Below are positions 52,664-61,777 of a DNA stretch of 64,000 nt, one piece after another. Position 1 is the first letter of the stretch. Each line of letters begins with the position of its first letter. The notes under the pieces were generated by a model. That model searched no databases. It was not told the origin of the DNA and saw only the letters and a list, made by a program, of their open reading frames with translations. This stretch comes from Verrucomicrobium spinosum DSM 4136 = JCM 18804 (lineage in GTDB: Bacteria; Verrucomicrobiota; Verrucomicrobiia; Verrucomicrobiales; Verrucomicrobiaceae), in the NCBI RefSeq assembly GCF_000172155.1, contig NZ_ABIZ01000001.1:5861105-5925104 (forward strand), given 5' to 3'. A program made the translations under genes and the position numbers.

Positions 52664-53857
52664 TTATTTCTTCTTGTCCCACTCCTTGGATTTCACCAGA
52701 GCGTCCACCTCACCCTTGGCGGCAAAGTCAGCCGGGAGGGCGTTTGCTTTGGCAAGATACTGTAGAGCGGCCTGGAAGCCTAGCACCTCCCCTTTCTTGC
52801 CCTCAAGCTTGTCCGCCGTGAGAGCTTTCAGAGAGGCCACGTACTCATCTGCCCCGGCCTTAACCAAAGCGGCAGTGGCTGACTCATTCTCATAGGCAAG
52901 GGACTCCATGAGCAAGAGGGTCTTGGCCTGACCTTCTGCCTTGGCCGCATTCTCCCGAATGCCTTTGGCGATCTCCTTGCGCTTGGCCGTGGTTGCAGCC
53001 TCAGTCTGCCTGCCATCCGTGCCTCCCTCAATCGAACGGGCAGGCAGCGGCCGATACCAAATGTTGCGATAGCGCACTGGGTTGCCGTGATCCTGGAGCT
53101 TGAGTGGCCCTTTCTCCGGGAAAGGACGGGGCTTGGACCGCCCTTTGTGCCCACCCCCGCCCTCAAGCGGAGTATGATCCTGCACCAGCACGCCATTAAT
53201 GAAGACGGTCAGTGACCCCGGGTCGAGTTCCTTGCCGTCTTTGAAGATGGGGCGGCGGAAGATGATGTCATAGGTCTGCCATTCGCCCGGCGCGAAAAGG
53301 GGATTGGCCATGGGCGGATTGACGCCATAGACAGAGCCGGCGAACCCATCCGCATAGGTAGGGTTGTTGTAGTTGTCCAGCACTTGAACTTCCACAGCGC
53401 CCATCAGGAAAACACCACTGTTACCGCGGCCCTGGCTATCCCCTTTTACTTCTTTTGGTGCCGACCACTCGATGTGGAGCTGGCAGTCACTGAACTCCTC
53501 CACGGAGCGGATGTATCCGGATCCCGGCACACACTGGAGCGCTCCGTCCTTCACGACCCATTTGGTCGGTTCAGCAGGGCTTTTGTCAGCCTGCCACTTG
53601 GAAATCTCCGCCTCCGTACCGCCAAAGAGAATACGGGCGTCTGACGGTGGTTTCCCGGGTTGATCCTGGGAGCCGAAGGTACCCGGCTCCACACGAGGAG
53701 GCTGGGGCCGGTTCCGATCATGGATGGCCCAAGGATGATTCGCATCTGGCGCATCGCCATAAAAGGCTGGGCCAACGGGATCTGCGGCTTGCAGGCTCGT
53801 CGTCAGGAGAGGCAGAGCGCAGAGGGCAGCCAGTGTGGAAGGTGAGGAGAGCTTCAT
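52664..53857 (-). CDS. DUF1080 (3-keto-disaccharide hydrolase-like) exported protein
   Basis: A 397-residue exported protein. The signal peptide (about 1-24, ending SLQAADP) is followed by a DUF1080 concanavalin-like domain (about 85-285). Its typical blocks are WVVKDGALQCVPGSGYIRS, DCQLHIEWSAP, RGNSGVFLMGAVEVQVLDNY, FAPGEWQTYDIIFRRP and GPLKLQDHGNPVRYRNIWYRPL. Members found experimentally act on 3-keto-glycosides, and many are merely annotated as sugar-binding. The last 110 residues form a helical Ala/Lys-rich region (about 290-397) outside the domain. The gene is divergent from the DUF1992 gene and stands alone. Involvement in polysaccharide turnover is probable. Confidence 0.9.
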   Translation of the reverse strand: MKLSSPSTLAALCALPLLTTSLQAADPVGPAFYGDAPDANHPWAIHDRNRPQPPRVEPGTFGSQDQPGKPPSDARILFGGTEAEISKWQADKSPAEPTKWVVKDGALQCVPGSGYIRSVEEFSDCQLHIEWSAPKEVKGDSQGRGNSGVFLMGAVEVQVLDNYNNPTYADGFAGSVYGVNPPMANPLFAPGEWQTYDIIFRRPIFKDGKELDPGSLTVFINGVLVQDHTPLEGGGGHKGRSKPRPFPEKGPLKLQDHGNPVRYRNIWYRPLPARSIEGGTDGRQTEAATTAKRKEIAKGIRENAAKAEGQAKTLLLMESLAYENESATAALVKAGADEYVASLKALTADKLEGKKGEVLGFQAALQYLAKANALPADFAAKGEVDALVKSKEWDKKK

Positions 53858-53956
53858 GGTATTTGAAAAAACATCACTGATGTCATGAGGGATGGCTGGT
53901 ACGTCCACGCCGGCTCCGCCCTTGCAAAGGCCCCTTTTATAGAGAATCTGAAAGGC

Positions 53957-54298
53957 ATGTCCTCGCCCTTCGCCCAACTCGCGGAAGCTCGCATCAAGGA
54001 GGCCATCGACGCTGGAGAATTCGATAATCTCTCTGGCAAGGGCCAACCGCTCGACATGGATGGCTATTTTTCCGCCCCTTCGTCTTTGCGGTCTGGATTT
54101 GGGTTGTTAAAGAGCGCTTCGGTAGTGCCGCCCGAAGTGACCGCCATGCTGGAGGTCGCCGGGCTGCGCCATCATTTGGAATCAGCCACTGGCGAACGGG
54201 CTGAACTTCTACGTAAACAGTTGCAAATGAAAGAAGTAGAGCTGACCATGGCTCTGGAAAGGGTCAAACGCGCATTGAAGGCAGATGTGATTGCCTGA
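53957..54298 (+). CDS. DUF1992 (DnaJ-subfamily C-like) protein
   Basis: A 113-residue soluble protein. AEARIKEAIDAGEFDNLSGKGQPLDMDGYF followed by FGLLKSASVVPPEVTAM is the DUF1992 pattern (E-x-R-I-x-E-A, G-E-F-D-N-L-x-G-x-G-x-P-L). In eukaryotes this segment is found in DNAJC28; the bacterial role is unknown. ATG 53957, preceded by GAAAGG, matches the usual N-terminus; an in-frame ATG at 53885 overlaps the divergent promoter region. It is followed by efp on the same strand after 116 bases. Confidence 0.85.
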   Translation: MSSPFAQLAEARIKEAIDAGEFDNLSGKGQPLDMDGYFSAPSSLRSGFGLLKSASVVPPEVTAMLEVAGLRHHLESATGERAELLRKQLQMKEVELTMALERVKRALKADVIA

Positions 54299-54414
54299 CA
54301 TCATCGGGATCCACGTGAGGGCTATACCCGCGGCAGAACTCTCCACCCAAGCGGTACGGACAGCGATTCTCCGTCCTTGCAATTTGACAAATCATCTCTA
54401 AGTAGCCCGCTCCC

Positions 54415-54981
54415 ATGGCTTCGACACCCGTCATCAACCTCCGCAAAGGACACGCTGTTCGTTACAACAACGACGTGTGCCTCGTCACCGGCACCGAACT
54501 CAAGACGCCGCCCCGCATGGCGTCATACGTGCAGATGTCGATCCGCAGCATCACTTCCGGCAAAGTTCACAACCTGCGCATGACCTCCAACGAGTCCCTG
54601 GACTCTGTGGTGCTCAACAAGGATGCGCACGAGTACAGCTACAAGGACGGCGACGGCTACCACTTCCTGCACCCCGAGTCCTTCGAAGATGTCACCCTGA
54701 GCGAAGATCTGGTGAAGGACGTGAAGGAGTACCTCATGGAAGGTCAAAAATACCTCATCATCTTCACAGACGACGTGGTCGCGGGCATCGAACTGCCGCC
54801 CTCGCTGGTGATGAATGTGGCCGAGGCCCCCGAAGGTGTGAAGGGCGACTCCGCCAACAACGTGTACAAGGCCGCAGTCATGGAAACCGGTCTCACCGTG
54901 CAGGTGCCCCTCTTCATCAACTCTGGCGACAAGATCAGCGTCAAGACCGAAGACGGATCCTACCTCGGCCGCGCAAACTAA
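54415..54981 (+). CDS. efp: Translation elongation factor P, arginine at the tip position
   Basis: A 188-residue ribosome-binding factor that relieves stalling at polyproline. All three OB-like domains are present (KGHAVRYNNDVCLVTGTEL; SYKDGDGYHFLHPESFEDV; VNVAEAPEGVKGDSANNVYK in domain III without its first residues). The loop that enters the peptidyl-transferase centre reads KTPPRMASYVQ, with Arg34 aligned to Lys34 of the E. coli factor. Arginine at this site is the rhamnosylated residue in EarP-containing bacteria; no earP gene is in the window. It is followed by a strong terminator. EF-P may matter here because several window proteins are rich in proline runs. Confidence 0.95.
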   Translation: MASTPVINLRKGHAVRYNNDVCLVTGTELKTPPRMASYVQMSIRSITSGKVHNLRMTSNESLDSVVLNKDAHEYSYKDGDGYHFLHPESFEDVTLSEDLVKDVKEYLMEGQKYLIIFTDDVVAGIELPPSLVMNVAEAPEGVKGDSANNVYKAAVMETGLTVQVPLFINSGDKISVKTEDGSYLGRAN

Positions 54982-55023
54982 GACCTGGGCTGGCTCACGC
55001 CATTCCGTCATCACTTATAAAAG

Positions 55024-55060
55024 AAGGCAGCGCGGCATCCGCGCTGCCTTCCCTGTTTTT
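55024..55060 (+). terminator. Rho-independent terminator of efp
   Basis: A perfect 12-bp stem AAGGCAGCGCGG / CCGCGCTGCCTT with a CAT loop is followed by CCCTGTTTTT. It may also help stop transcription of the convergent VOC gene. Confidence 0.9.
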
Positions 55061-55097
55061 GGGGAGGGTTTTAAATTGTTCTCATCACCCCGAAGGC

Positions 55098-55469
55098 TCA
55101 GGCCATGCTGTGCAGGCCGACGACGTTTCCTTCAGAATCCTGGAAGATGCCGATGAAACCGTGCGGCGGGATGTCCGTACGCCCCTTGAGCACCGTCCCA
55201 CCAGCAGCCGGAATGCGGGAAAGCACCCCATCAAGGTCGCCCTCCACATTCAGATAAATGATGGTGCCGCCCTCGCCGGGCTTCATCTCCTTCATCTTCG
55301 TGAGGGAACCACCCACGCCCTTCATCGGGTCATAGGGAAAAATGGCCATGGGCAGCGAAGAGCCGGCAACTTCCTCAAGCTTCTCATTGAGGATCGCTTC
55401 GTAAAATGCCTTGGCGCGCGGAAGGTCGTCAACAGCCAGTTCGAACCAGTTCAGGACATTGTCTTTCAT
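55098..55469 (-). CDS. VOC (glyoxalase-like) family protein
   Basis: A 123-residue protein of the vicinal-oxygen-chelate fold. NWFELAVDDLPRAKAFYEAIL, then GTIIYLNVEGDLDGVLSRIPAAGG, and the end block GFIGIFQDSEGNVVGLHS are the usual two beta-alpha-beta-beta-beta units. The substrate is unknown. A WYL-type regulator gene lies upstream on the same strand, an arrangement often seen for small VOC proteins and YafY-like regulators, so co-regulation is plausible. ATG 55469 is the usual start; codons upstream are in frame to 55541 but encode unrelated sequence. Confidence 0.88.
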   Translation of the reverse strand: MKDNVLNWFELAVDDLPRAKAFYEAILNEKLEEVAGSSLPMAIFPYDPMKGVGGSLTKMKEMKPGEGGTIIYLNVEGDLDGVLSRIPAAGGTVLKGRTDIPPHGFIGIFQDSEGNVVGLHSMA

Positions 55470-55595
55470 GATGTGCTTTGGGTGGTTTGGATTGTTTACT
55501 TCGTTCACCGGAATTGCCGGATAACGCTTCAACAAAACCACACCCTCATGACAACCCTATGTCAGGAGTCTTTTATAAAAGCGGCATCCACAGTC

Positions 55596-56552
55596 CTATG
55601 GCGCATAGAGGGTCACCAGATCAGAGGCCACGCGATGCAGTCGCCCACGAAGATCTGGTGGGTCAAGGGCCTCCGCTTCAGTCCCGAAGCCTATCAGCCA
55701 GCCTGAAAGCCAGTCAAGACACGGCACCAGGATCTCCACCTCTGTCCAGCCTTCCCGCACCCGGCTGGGCACCATGCTTGCGCAGCGCATCTCCCGCTTG
55801 ACCCGCTCCATCGCCCGAGCAGAAAAGCGGGCACGGACTGGCGTGAGCTCGTGTCGAGTGATGGCCTCTGCAAGGAACTCCTTCACAGAAAAACCTTCGT
55901 GACCTTCAAAAGAATCCGTCGTGACCTCCCACCGGGAAATCCGGTCGAGCCGGAAATCTCGGAAGTCCTGGCGCATGCGGCAGTAGGCGATGAGGTGCCA
56001 ATGCCGGGCATAGTACATGAGCCCCAGTGGCTCAACCTGACGGGTGGTTACCTCTCCACGAGCACCGGCATTGTAGTGCAACACAGCGCATCGCTTTCGC
56101 ACCACCGCCTGCTGTAGAGGCATGAGGCAGTCGGGACGCCCCGTCTCATCCTCCCCATCATGCAGACTTAGCCAGACGCCCACAGCAGGTTGCAAGCGAT
56201 TCAGGAAATCGTGCCGTTCCCTGGGCAGGACTGACCTTACCTTCAACAGGGCCGAACGCAGGGCCATTCGGAGGGAGTCGTCCGCCACCTGCTCCGTCAC
56301 CTCACCACTCACGAAGAGCGCAGCAGCTTCATCTTCGGTGAACATGACAGGAGGCATGTGGTAACCCCGCATGAGGCTGTACCCAACCCCGGCCTCCGCG
56401 ACTATCGGCACTCCCGCCTCCCCCAGAGCCGCAAGGTCGCGATAGACAGTCCGCACGCTGATCTCAAAGTGGTCAGCCACCCGCTCAGCGGTGATCACGC
56501 GATGACTCTGCAAAAGCAGGATCATTCCGGTAAGTCGGTCAATGCGGTTCAT
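55596..56552 (-). CDS. YafY-type WYL-domain transcriptional regulator
   Basis: A 318-residue regulator. An N-terminal winged helix-turn-helix (about 1-60: RLTGMILLLQSHRVITAERVADHFEISVRTVYRDLAALGEAGV, read in parts) is followed by a WYL domain (about 135-220) with VEPLGLMYYARHWHLIAYCR and FRLDRISRWEVT. The C-terminal WCX-like extension (VKREMRCAS and onwards) is present. WYL domains sense ligands, often nucleotides or oligonucleotides; the effector here is unknown. The probable target is its own operon, including the downstream VOC gene. A terminator at 56633 insulates it from the exopolysaccharide genes. Confidence 0.92.
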   Translation of the reverse strand: MNRIDRLTGMILLLQSHRVITAERVADHFEISVRTVYRDLAALGEAGVPIVAEAGVGYSLMRGYHMPPVMFTEDEAAALFVSGEVTEQVADDSLRMALRSALLKVRSVLPRERHDFLNRLQPAVGVWLSLHDGEDETGRPDCLMPLQQAVVRKRCAVLHYNAGARGEVTTRQVEPLGLMYYARHWHLIAYCRMRQDFRDFRLDRISRWEVTTDSFEGHEGFSVKEFLAEAITRHELTPVRARFSARAMERVKREMRCASMVPSRVREGWTEVEILVPCLDWLSGWLIGFGTEAEALDPPDLRGRLHRVASDLVTLYAP

Positions 56553-56632
56553 GAGTTGCGGGAGCGGACAGCTAGCACAGTGCTCTTGAACAGCAATAGC
56601 GATGCGCCGAGTTCGAAAAGGGACCCGGGCAC

Positions 56633-56667
56633 AAAAAAACCGGCCACCCGAAAATGGGTGGCCGGTT
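56633..56667 (-). terminator. Rho-independent terminator of the exopolysaccharide gene unit
   Basis: On the minus strand a perfect 12-bp stem AACCGGCCACCC / GGGTGGCCGGTT with a 6-base loop is followed by a run of T. It ends transcription coming from the tyrosine-kinase gene at 56698. Confidence 0.93.
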
Positions 56668-56697
56668 GCAAGTACTTTGCGCGGGAGGCCTGGAATC

Positions 56698-58881
56698 TTA
56701 GGCGTTGCCCTTGGCTTGCCCCTTCGTGCCTCCTACCGAGTAGTAGCTGGCATAGTTGTAGTAAGTGTATTCCTTGAGATTGGAGGCAGAGCGGTTCAGG
56801 ATGACGCCCCCCACATTGACCTGACGGTCATAAAGCAGGTCCATCGCCTTCGCGCTGAGACGAGCCATGGTCGAGGAGAGACGGACTACGAAAAGAACGG
56901 TGTCGAGCTTCGGAGCAAAGCTGGCCGTGTCATCTGCAACGAGCACCGGAGCGCTGTCGAAGATCACATAGTCGTACTCATCGCCCATTTCCTTGAGCAC
57001 CTCTTCCGTCAGGCGGGAGAGGAACAACTCAGAGGTCTGGTCAAACACTTCACCACGTGGCAGGACGTGCAGGCCCTTTGTGCCGCTTTCCAGCACCGCA
57101 TCACGCCAGTGGATGCCAGCCGTGAGAACGTTGCTGAAGCCGGGAGCCACCGGAAGCTTGAAGAGCTCATTCACCCCGCCACGACGAAGGTCACCGTCCA
57201 CCAGCAGCACACGTGAGCCGCCCAAAGCCATGGTGATGGCCAGGTTAGATACCGTGGTCGTCTTGCCCTCGTTGGGCACGGCGCTGGTCACGAGAATCAG
57301 CTTGGGAGGTTTGCCATCTTTCCAGTTCTTGAAGAGGATCGACGAGCGGAGGTTACGGAAAGCTTCCGCATACAGATGGCGGTCATCAGCAGGACGAATG
57401 AGGGTCACGTCTCCACGGCTGCGCTGTTCTGGCACCTGTCCCACGATCGGTTCGTTCGGGAAGAGCGCCTGGAACTCGCTAAAGGAGTTCATGCGGTCAT
57501 CCAGACGGTCGAAGAGCAGGAGGATGATGGATCCCGCGGCGAGACCAATAGCGAGAGCCACCAACAGCGGCACCACCAGTTCAAGTTTCACGGGCTGAGC
57601 ATCAGCAGGAGGCTCCATGATGGCCACAAGATCCGTGGTCAGGAAATTGTTGGAGTTCACACGCGTCAGAGCCTGGTCCCACTTTTCTTTGTCCGCCTTG
57701 GTCTGCTCCACCCGGTTTTTGTGCGACTGGTGAGTGACAATCTTCGCGTTGGCCTCGCGGGCCCGGTTTTCCCAAATCTTGACCTGATCATTCAGGTTGT
57801 CGATCTTGGTCTTGATGCCGTCGATGCGACGCTGCCACTCTTCCACACTGGCATCCTTGTGAATGGAAATCAACGAACTCTGTGTCTGCAGCTTGGTATC
57901 GAGCTCTTTGACGACCGGATGCTCCGGACGGAAGGTCTTCAAGAGCTGATCACGCTCCTTCATGAAAAGGTTATAGTCCGCAAGAGCCTTGAGATATTCC
58001 TGTTCAGAACGGGAGAGGCCCGTGAAGAGCTCGGTGCCCGTGGGGATGTCCAGCTTGGCCATCGCGCCCTCCCCTGAGCCAGAAGAGGAGGTCCCGGCAG
58101 CAGGAGCACCTGTTGGGCCGGCGCCCTGGCGATCTTTGTTTTTCAGGTAATCATCCAGGCCCATCTTCTCCATCAGCTTGAGCTCAGTCTCATACACGTT
58201 GAGACTCTGCTTCAGTTGAGCCAGGTAGAGGGCGGACTGATTGCGGTCTCCTTCAAAGATCACCACGTCATTGTCCTTAAGGAAGGTCTCAAGGTCCCCC
58301 TGAGCCTCCTTCACCTTCTTCTCATTCAGCAGCACTTGCTCGACGATGCTGTTCATCACCCTGCTGCTGGAGTCTTCGATCATCTCCTTGCGGAATGCGA
58401 TGTACTCCTGAAGCAAGGCCGTCGCGAATTCCTTCACGTACTTCCGCTCTCTGCCTGTGGCGATCACATTCAAAATGGAGGACCCCTTGGTCTGGACCAC
58501 CCGGATATCGACATCAATCTCCGGCAATTCAGGATGCCTGGTGCGTACCATCTGCAACGCACGCTTGCGGAGCTCGGGACCGTTCAGGATTTCGATCTGG
58601 GTGCCATAGAATTCTGCCAGGTTGAAGTTCACCAGCGTGCTGGAGTTCTGCGAGGCATTCGCATTGACCATGGTGCCGGCGTGAATGCGACCGATCGTGC
58701 GGAACTCGAGAGGTTTACCCGTGATTCGCAGCGTTTGCACACAAACTGCGATGGCAGCCGTGAGGAGCAAGAACCACCAGCGGCGGCGGAGCAGGATCTT
58801 ATACCGCTGGAACTTCGCCGAGGTCTCGTGAAACCGGTTGAGCGAGCTGGCGGGGTTCTGGAGGGTGTCGTAGGATTCCAT
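56698..58881 (-). CDS. Wzc-like polysaccharide co-polymerase / BY-type tyrosine kinase
   Basis: A 727-residue inner-membrane protein that controls chain length and export of a polysaccharide. It has an N-terminal helix (about 30-52, RWWFLLLTAAIAVCVQTL), a Wzz-type periplasmic domain, a long coiled coil (about 180-450) and a second helix (about 465-490, ELVVPLLVALAIGLAAGSIILLLF). The cytoplasmic kinase has Walker A SAVPNEGKTTTVSN, Walker A' VLLVDGDLRRGG and Walker B YDYVIFDSAPVL. The C-terminal tail is rich in Tyr (EYTYYNYASYY), the usual autophosphorylation cluster. ATG 58881 is preferred; it lies downstream of the other export genes on the same strand, and a terminator follows. Confidence 0.94.
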   Translation of the reverse strand: MESYDTLQNPASSLNRFHETSAKFQRYKILLRRRWWFLLLTAAIAVCVQTLRITGKPLEFRTIGRIHAGTMVNANASQNSSTLVNFNLAEFYGTQIEILNGPELRKRALQMVRTRHPELPEIDVDIRVVQTKGSSILNVIATGRERKYVKEFATALLQEYIAFRKEMIEDSSSRVMNSIVEQVLLNEKKVKEAQGDLETFLKDNDVVIFEGDRNQSALYLAQLKQSLNVYETELKLMEKMGLDDYLKNKDRQGAGPTGAPAAGTSSSGSGEGAMAKLDIPTGTELFTGLSRSEQEYLKALADYNLFMKERDQLLKTFRPEHPVVKELDTKLQTQSSLISIHKDASVEEWQRRIDGIKTKIDNLNDQVKIWENRAREANAKIVTHQSHKNRVEQTKADKEKWDQALTRVNSNNFLTTDLVAIMEPPADAQPVKLELVVPLLVALAIGLAAGSIILLLFDRLDDRMNSFSEFQALFPNEPIVGQVPEQRSRGDVTLIRPADDRHLYAEAFRNLRSSILFKNWKDGKPPKLILVTSAVPNEGKTTTVSNLAITMALGGSRVLLVDGDLRRGGVNELFKLPVAPGFSNVLTAGIHWRDAVLESGTKGLHVLPRGEVFDQTSELFLSRLTEEVLKEMGDEYDYVIFDSAPVLVADDTASFAPKLDTVLFVVRLSSTMARLSAKAMDLLYDRQVNVGGVILNRSASNLKEYTYYNYASYYSVGGTKGQAKGNA

Positions 58882-59069
58882 ACTTTGGATCTGACTGATG
58901 GATGGCAGTGGGGATTTTACCCGCCGCAAGGGCAATTAGGAAGCATTTTTTACAATGTACCTACGGCCCCTGGATTTGTGCCGATGACGTTTACGAAAAA
59001 GCTCCCGTTCCAGATATGGAAGGGAGCTGCGGTGACCTCTTTTGTAGAGAGAAAGTCCAAAATCGGGAC

Positions 59070-59834
59070 TTAGAAATTGATGAGTTTTTCGTCAACGATG
59101 ATGACATCGTTGGGACGGATCAGAATGTCTTTTTCCAAGCGTCCCTTGGTCATCACATCGTGTAGATTGATCTCGTAGGTGATGCTGTTCTGGCCTGGGC
59201 GCTTGCGGATCACCTTCACCTTCTTGGTCTTGGCAAACTGAGTGAAGCCTCCTGCGCGGAGAATGGCCTGACTGACGGTCAGCTCTTCTTCAGGGGCCAG
59301 CTCATATTTCCCCTGCCGCCCCACCTGTCCGTAGATGGTGACGTAGCCCATGTCATCCGGCACCATGTTCGGGCCGAACTTGCTGCGCACAGCCTTCTCC
59401 AAGGCGATAATGACCGTGGCTCTCTGGAAGTACTGCTCCTCAAGCTTGGACTTCATGGAAACCGCCACCTGTTTGCAGGTACGACCCGCCGCCTTCACCA
59501 ATCCAATATAGGGGGCCTGGATGTCACCCGAGTCCTGCACGTCCAAGCTCAGCACTTTCTCAGGATCTTCCACGATCTTGAGGCTGATGCGGTCTCCAAT
59601 CATCAGGGGCCGCACATCATCCAGCGATTGCATGGACATGATGCGAGACGCAGCCACAGAGGAGTCATCCCGGGTCGGAGCTGGAGCGGCTTCCGTGGAA
59701 TTCGTCTGAGCAGGGGTAGTTCTGCGACGGCTGCTGCTGGACTGCTCCGCAGGCCGGAAGGACGGATCTTGAGCAGGAAGGTACTCGGAGGCGAACAAGA
59801 CGGCAACAATGGCCACGAGTGCTTTTTTCATCAT
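59070..59834 (-). CDS. Wza-like polysaccharide export protein
   Basis: A 254-residue exported protein. The signal peptide (about 1-21, MMKKALVAIVAVLFASEYLPAQ cut near AQ) has no lipobox Cys. It is followed by a Ser/Thr/Pro-rich stretch, a Poly_export domain (about 78-165: IGDRISLKIVEDPEKVLSLDVQDSGDIQAPYIG, read in parts, then VKAAGRTCKQVA) and one SLBB domain (YVTIYGQVGRQGKYELAP, LRAGGFTQFAKTKKVKVIR). Wza-type proteins form the outer-membrane export channel. It is shorter than enterobacterial Wza and lacks the lipid anchor, so it may need the neighbouring outer-membrane protein. Confidence 0.93.
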   Translation of the reverse strand: MMKKALVAIVAVLFASEYLPAQDPSFRPAEQSSSSRRRTTPAQTNSTEAAPAPTRDDSSVAASRIMSMQSLDDVRPLMIGDRISLKIVEDPEKVLSLDVQDSGDIQAPYIGLVKAAGRTCKQVAVSMKSKLEEQYFQRATVIIALEKAVRSKFGPNMVPDDMGYVTIYGQVGRQGKYELAPEEELTVSQAILRAGGFTQFAKTKKVKVIRKRPGQNSITYEINLHDVMTKGRLEKDILIRPNDVIIVDEKLINF

Positions 59835-59887
59835 ACTGGGTGTGGTGAACAGCAGTGAGACAACTACTGATTGATCGCGTTCGAGAA

Positions 59888-61777
59888 TTAGAAGTTGTAG
59901 TTCACCGTCATAATCACCCGATTCTGGTCGAAGCTTTGCGCAGGGTCCTCAGCATCAGTGGTCCAGAAGCGGTATCCCAAGCCCAGATTAAGCTTGCGGT
60001 TCACTGCGTAATTCAGGTCCAGAGTGAACGCGTGCTGCGCATAATCACGACCTTCAAGATTGGAATCGGTGTTGCCGTAGTGGTATCCGAAGCCGAGGGT
60101 GACAGTGTTGGTCAAGCGATGGCTGAGGAAGGCATCAATGCCCCACTGTTCGGTGCTCTCCGCGAGACGACCACCGGAATCCTCAGCCTTCTCGTAGAAG
60201 GTCGCAAGGCTGATACGGCTGCCGCGCCAAGCGATGATACCCATCCCGTAGGTGATGTAGTCCGCGGTGATGAAGTTGGAAGTGGTGTTGAGGGACGACT
60301 CATGCCCGAACGAAAGCTGATGGGCGATGCGGGAGTTGAGCTGGTTGAAGAGCGTGACGTTGTAGTAGTAGTCGCTCAGGTCGTTTCCGTCGAAGGTGTG
60401 GCCGCTCTCGAAATCATCATCCGCCTGTTTCTGGATCTGCTGGGCAGCGAGGAGGTCAGAGAGCTGCTGGCGTTGTTGAGTGTAGGCTGCGGACTGGACC
60501 TTGGCTTCAGCAGGATCCGTGATGGAGGGCAAAGTGGCTGCGGCATTGGCGTCCAAAGCGGCGATTTGCGCCTGGGTCGAAGTGATGTCTGCATCACTGA
60601 CGGAGCGGGTGAAGCTCGGCGGATCATCAAATTCAAACACCTGCACCCCCCCAGCGGCCTTCAGCATGGTGCTGCGGGTGATTGGCATGACGAAGAACAC
60701 CCCGGCGGTGGCAGTGGTGCCATCGTTCTGGAAACTGTCTTTGTAGTTGATCCAGGAAAAGCTGCCTTCAAGACCGACCGTGAACGTGCCCGTAGGCGAC
60801 CAGGCAAGTGACCCCGAGATGGAATCAATCGTGCGATCATACCGCTCATCCTCATCTTCAAGAGCGAGAGAGTCAGAATGGTTGAAGTTGATGGACAGGT
60901 TCAGCTTTGAGTTGATGGCCCAGTTCATGGCCAGACCCACGTCGTTCTGGAACACCCCAAAGATGTCGTTGTCATCCAGTGTGAACTGGTCGTTTGTGGC
61001 AGGCCGCACGGAAACGCGGTCATAGAGCACGAAAAGAATATCCCCCACCTGGATGTCGAAAGCCAGGGAAGATCCGGGCAGCACGTTCAAGTTGAACTCA
61101 TTGCCATTGGCCGAGAGTTCAGGATGGTCAAAGTAGTGGTCAATCCCGATGCCCAAGGCAAGCGAGAGACGGTTGGACTCCGTAATGGGATAATTGGCGT
61201 CCACATTCAGGTACGCCCCCGCGATCATGTCGCTGATTTCATCCTTGGACGCCCGGGTAACGTTGTCGTTGTACTCAACGTTGGCCCCGAAACCGAGGCC
61301 GATGTTCACCGGACCGAGCTTGATGTTCCGCTTGCCTGCCAAAAAAGGGTCAGTGATGTAAGCAGGAGCAAAATAAGTGCTGGAAGAAGGATATGGACCG
61401 GCGGCCCCGCTGTAGTCCCCCACGTTACGACGGGAATACCCCAAGTATCCAGAGCGCGCACTGGGAGTGCCCAAGGCGCGAGAAATGTCTTCCGTACCCG
61501 CACGCTCTCCAAGAGCCCGCTCCTCCTCGATCACCGCCTCACCCGTGTACTCGCCGCGGCTGTAGTCGTAAACGCCCGAACTGGCAGTCGGAGCACTTTC
61601 ATCCACCGCGCCATTGCGAAAACTGAACGCCCGGTTGCGCAGATCGTCGAAGAAAAGACCCGTCTGCGATGGTGCCACGCCGCTCTGGCCATAGGCAGCA
61701 CCTCCGGCAACGGCGGAAATGACCATCGCGAGCGCAGCAAGATCTCTCGAGAATGGGGTCTTCGCTTTGAACGTCAT
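59888..61777 (-). CDS. Outer-membrane beta-barrel protein of the exopolysaccharide locus
   Basis: A 629-residue exported protein. The signal peptide (about 1-31, ending GGAAYGQ) is followed by a non-barrel region (about 35-130). A long series of amphipathic strands then follows with the pattern typical of barrel proteins (GFGANVEYNDNVTRASKDEI, LSLALGIGIDHYF, TFTVGLEGSFSWINYKD, TVTLGFGYHYGNT, KLNLGLGYRFW). It ends in a terminal Phe (MTVNYNF), the outer-membrane sorting signal. An Ala/Gln helical insert (about 400-460) interrupts the barrel. Barrel proteins of this sort accompany Wza/Wzc genes in exosortase-type exopolysaccharide loci. ATG 61777 gives the signal peptide. Confidence 0.88.
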   Translation of the reverse strand: MTFKAKTPFSRDLAALAMVISAVAGGAAYGQSGVAPSQTGLFFDDLRNRAFSFRNGAVDESAPTASSGVYDYSRGEYTGEAVIEEERALGERAGTEDISRALGTPSARSGYLGYSRRNVGDYSGAAGPYPSSSTYFAPAYITDPFLAGKRNIKLGPVNIGLGFGANVEYNDNVTRASKDEISDMIAGAYLNVDANYPITESNRLSLALGIGIDHYFDHPELSANGNEFNLNVLPGSSLAFDIQVGDILFVLYDRVSVRPATNDQFTLDDNDIFGVFQNDVGLAMNWAINSKLNLSINFNHSDSLALEDEDERYDRTIDSISGSLAWSPTGTFTVGLEGSFSWINYKDSFQNDGTTATAGVFFVMPITRSTMLKAAGGVQVFEFDDPPSFTRSVSDADITSTQAQIAALDANAAATLPSITDPAEAKVQSAAYTQQRQQLSDLLAAQQIQKQADDDFESGHTFDGNDLSDYYYNVTLFNQLNSRIAHQLSFGHESSLNTTSNFITADYITYGMGIIAWRGSRISLATFYEKAEDSGGRLAESTEQWGIDAFLSHRLTNTVTLGFGYHYGNTDSNLEGRDYAQHAFTLDLNYAVNRKLNLGLGYRFWTTDAEDPAQSFDQNRVIMTVNYNF

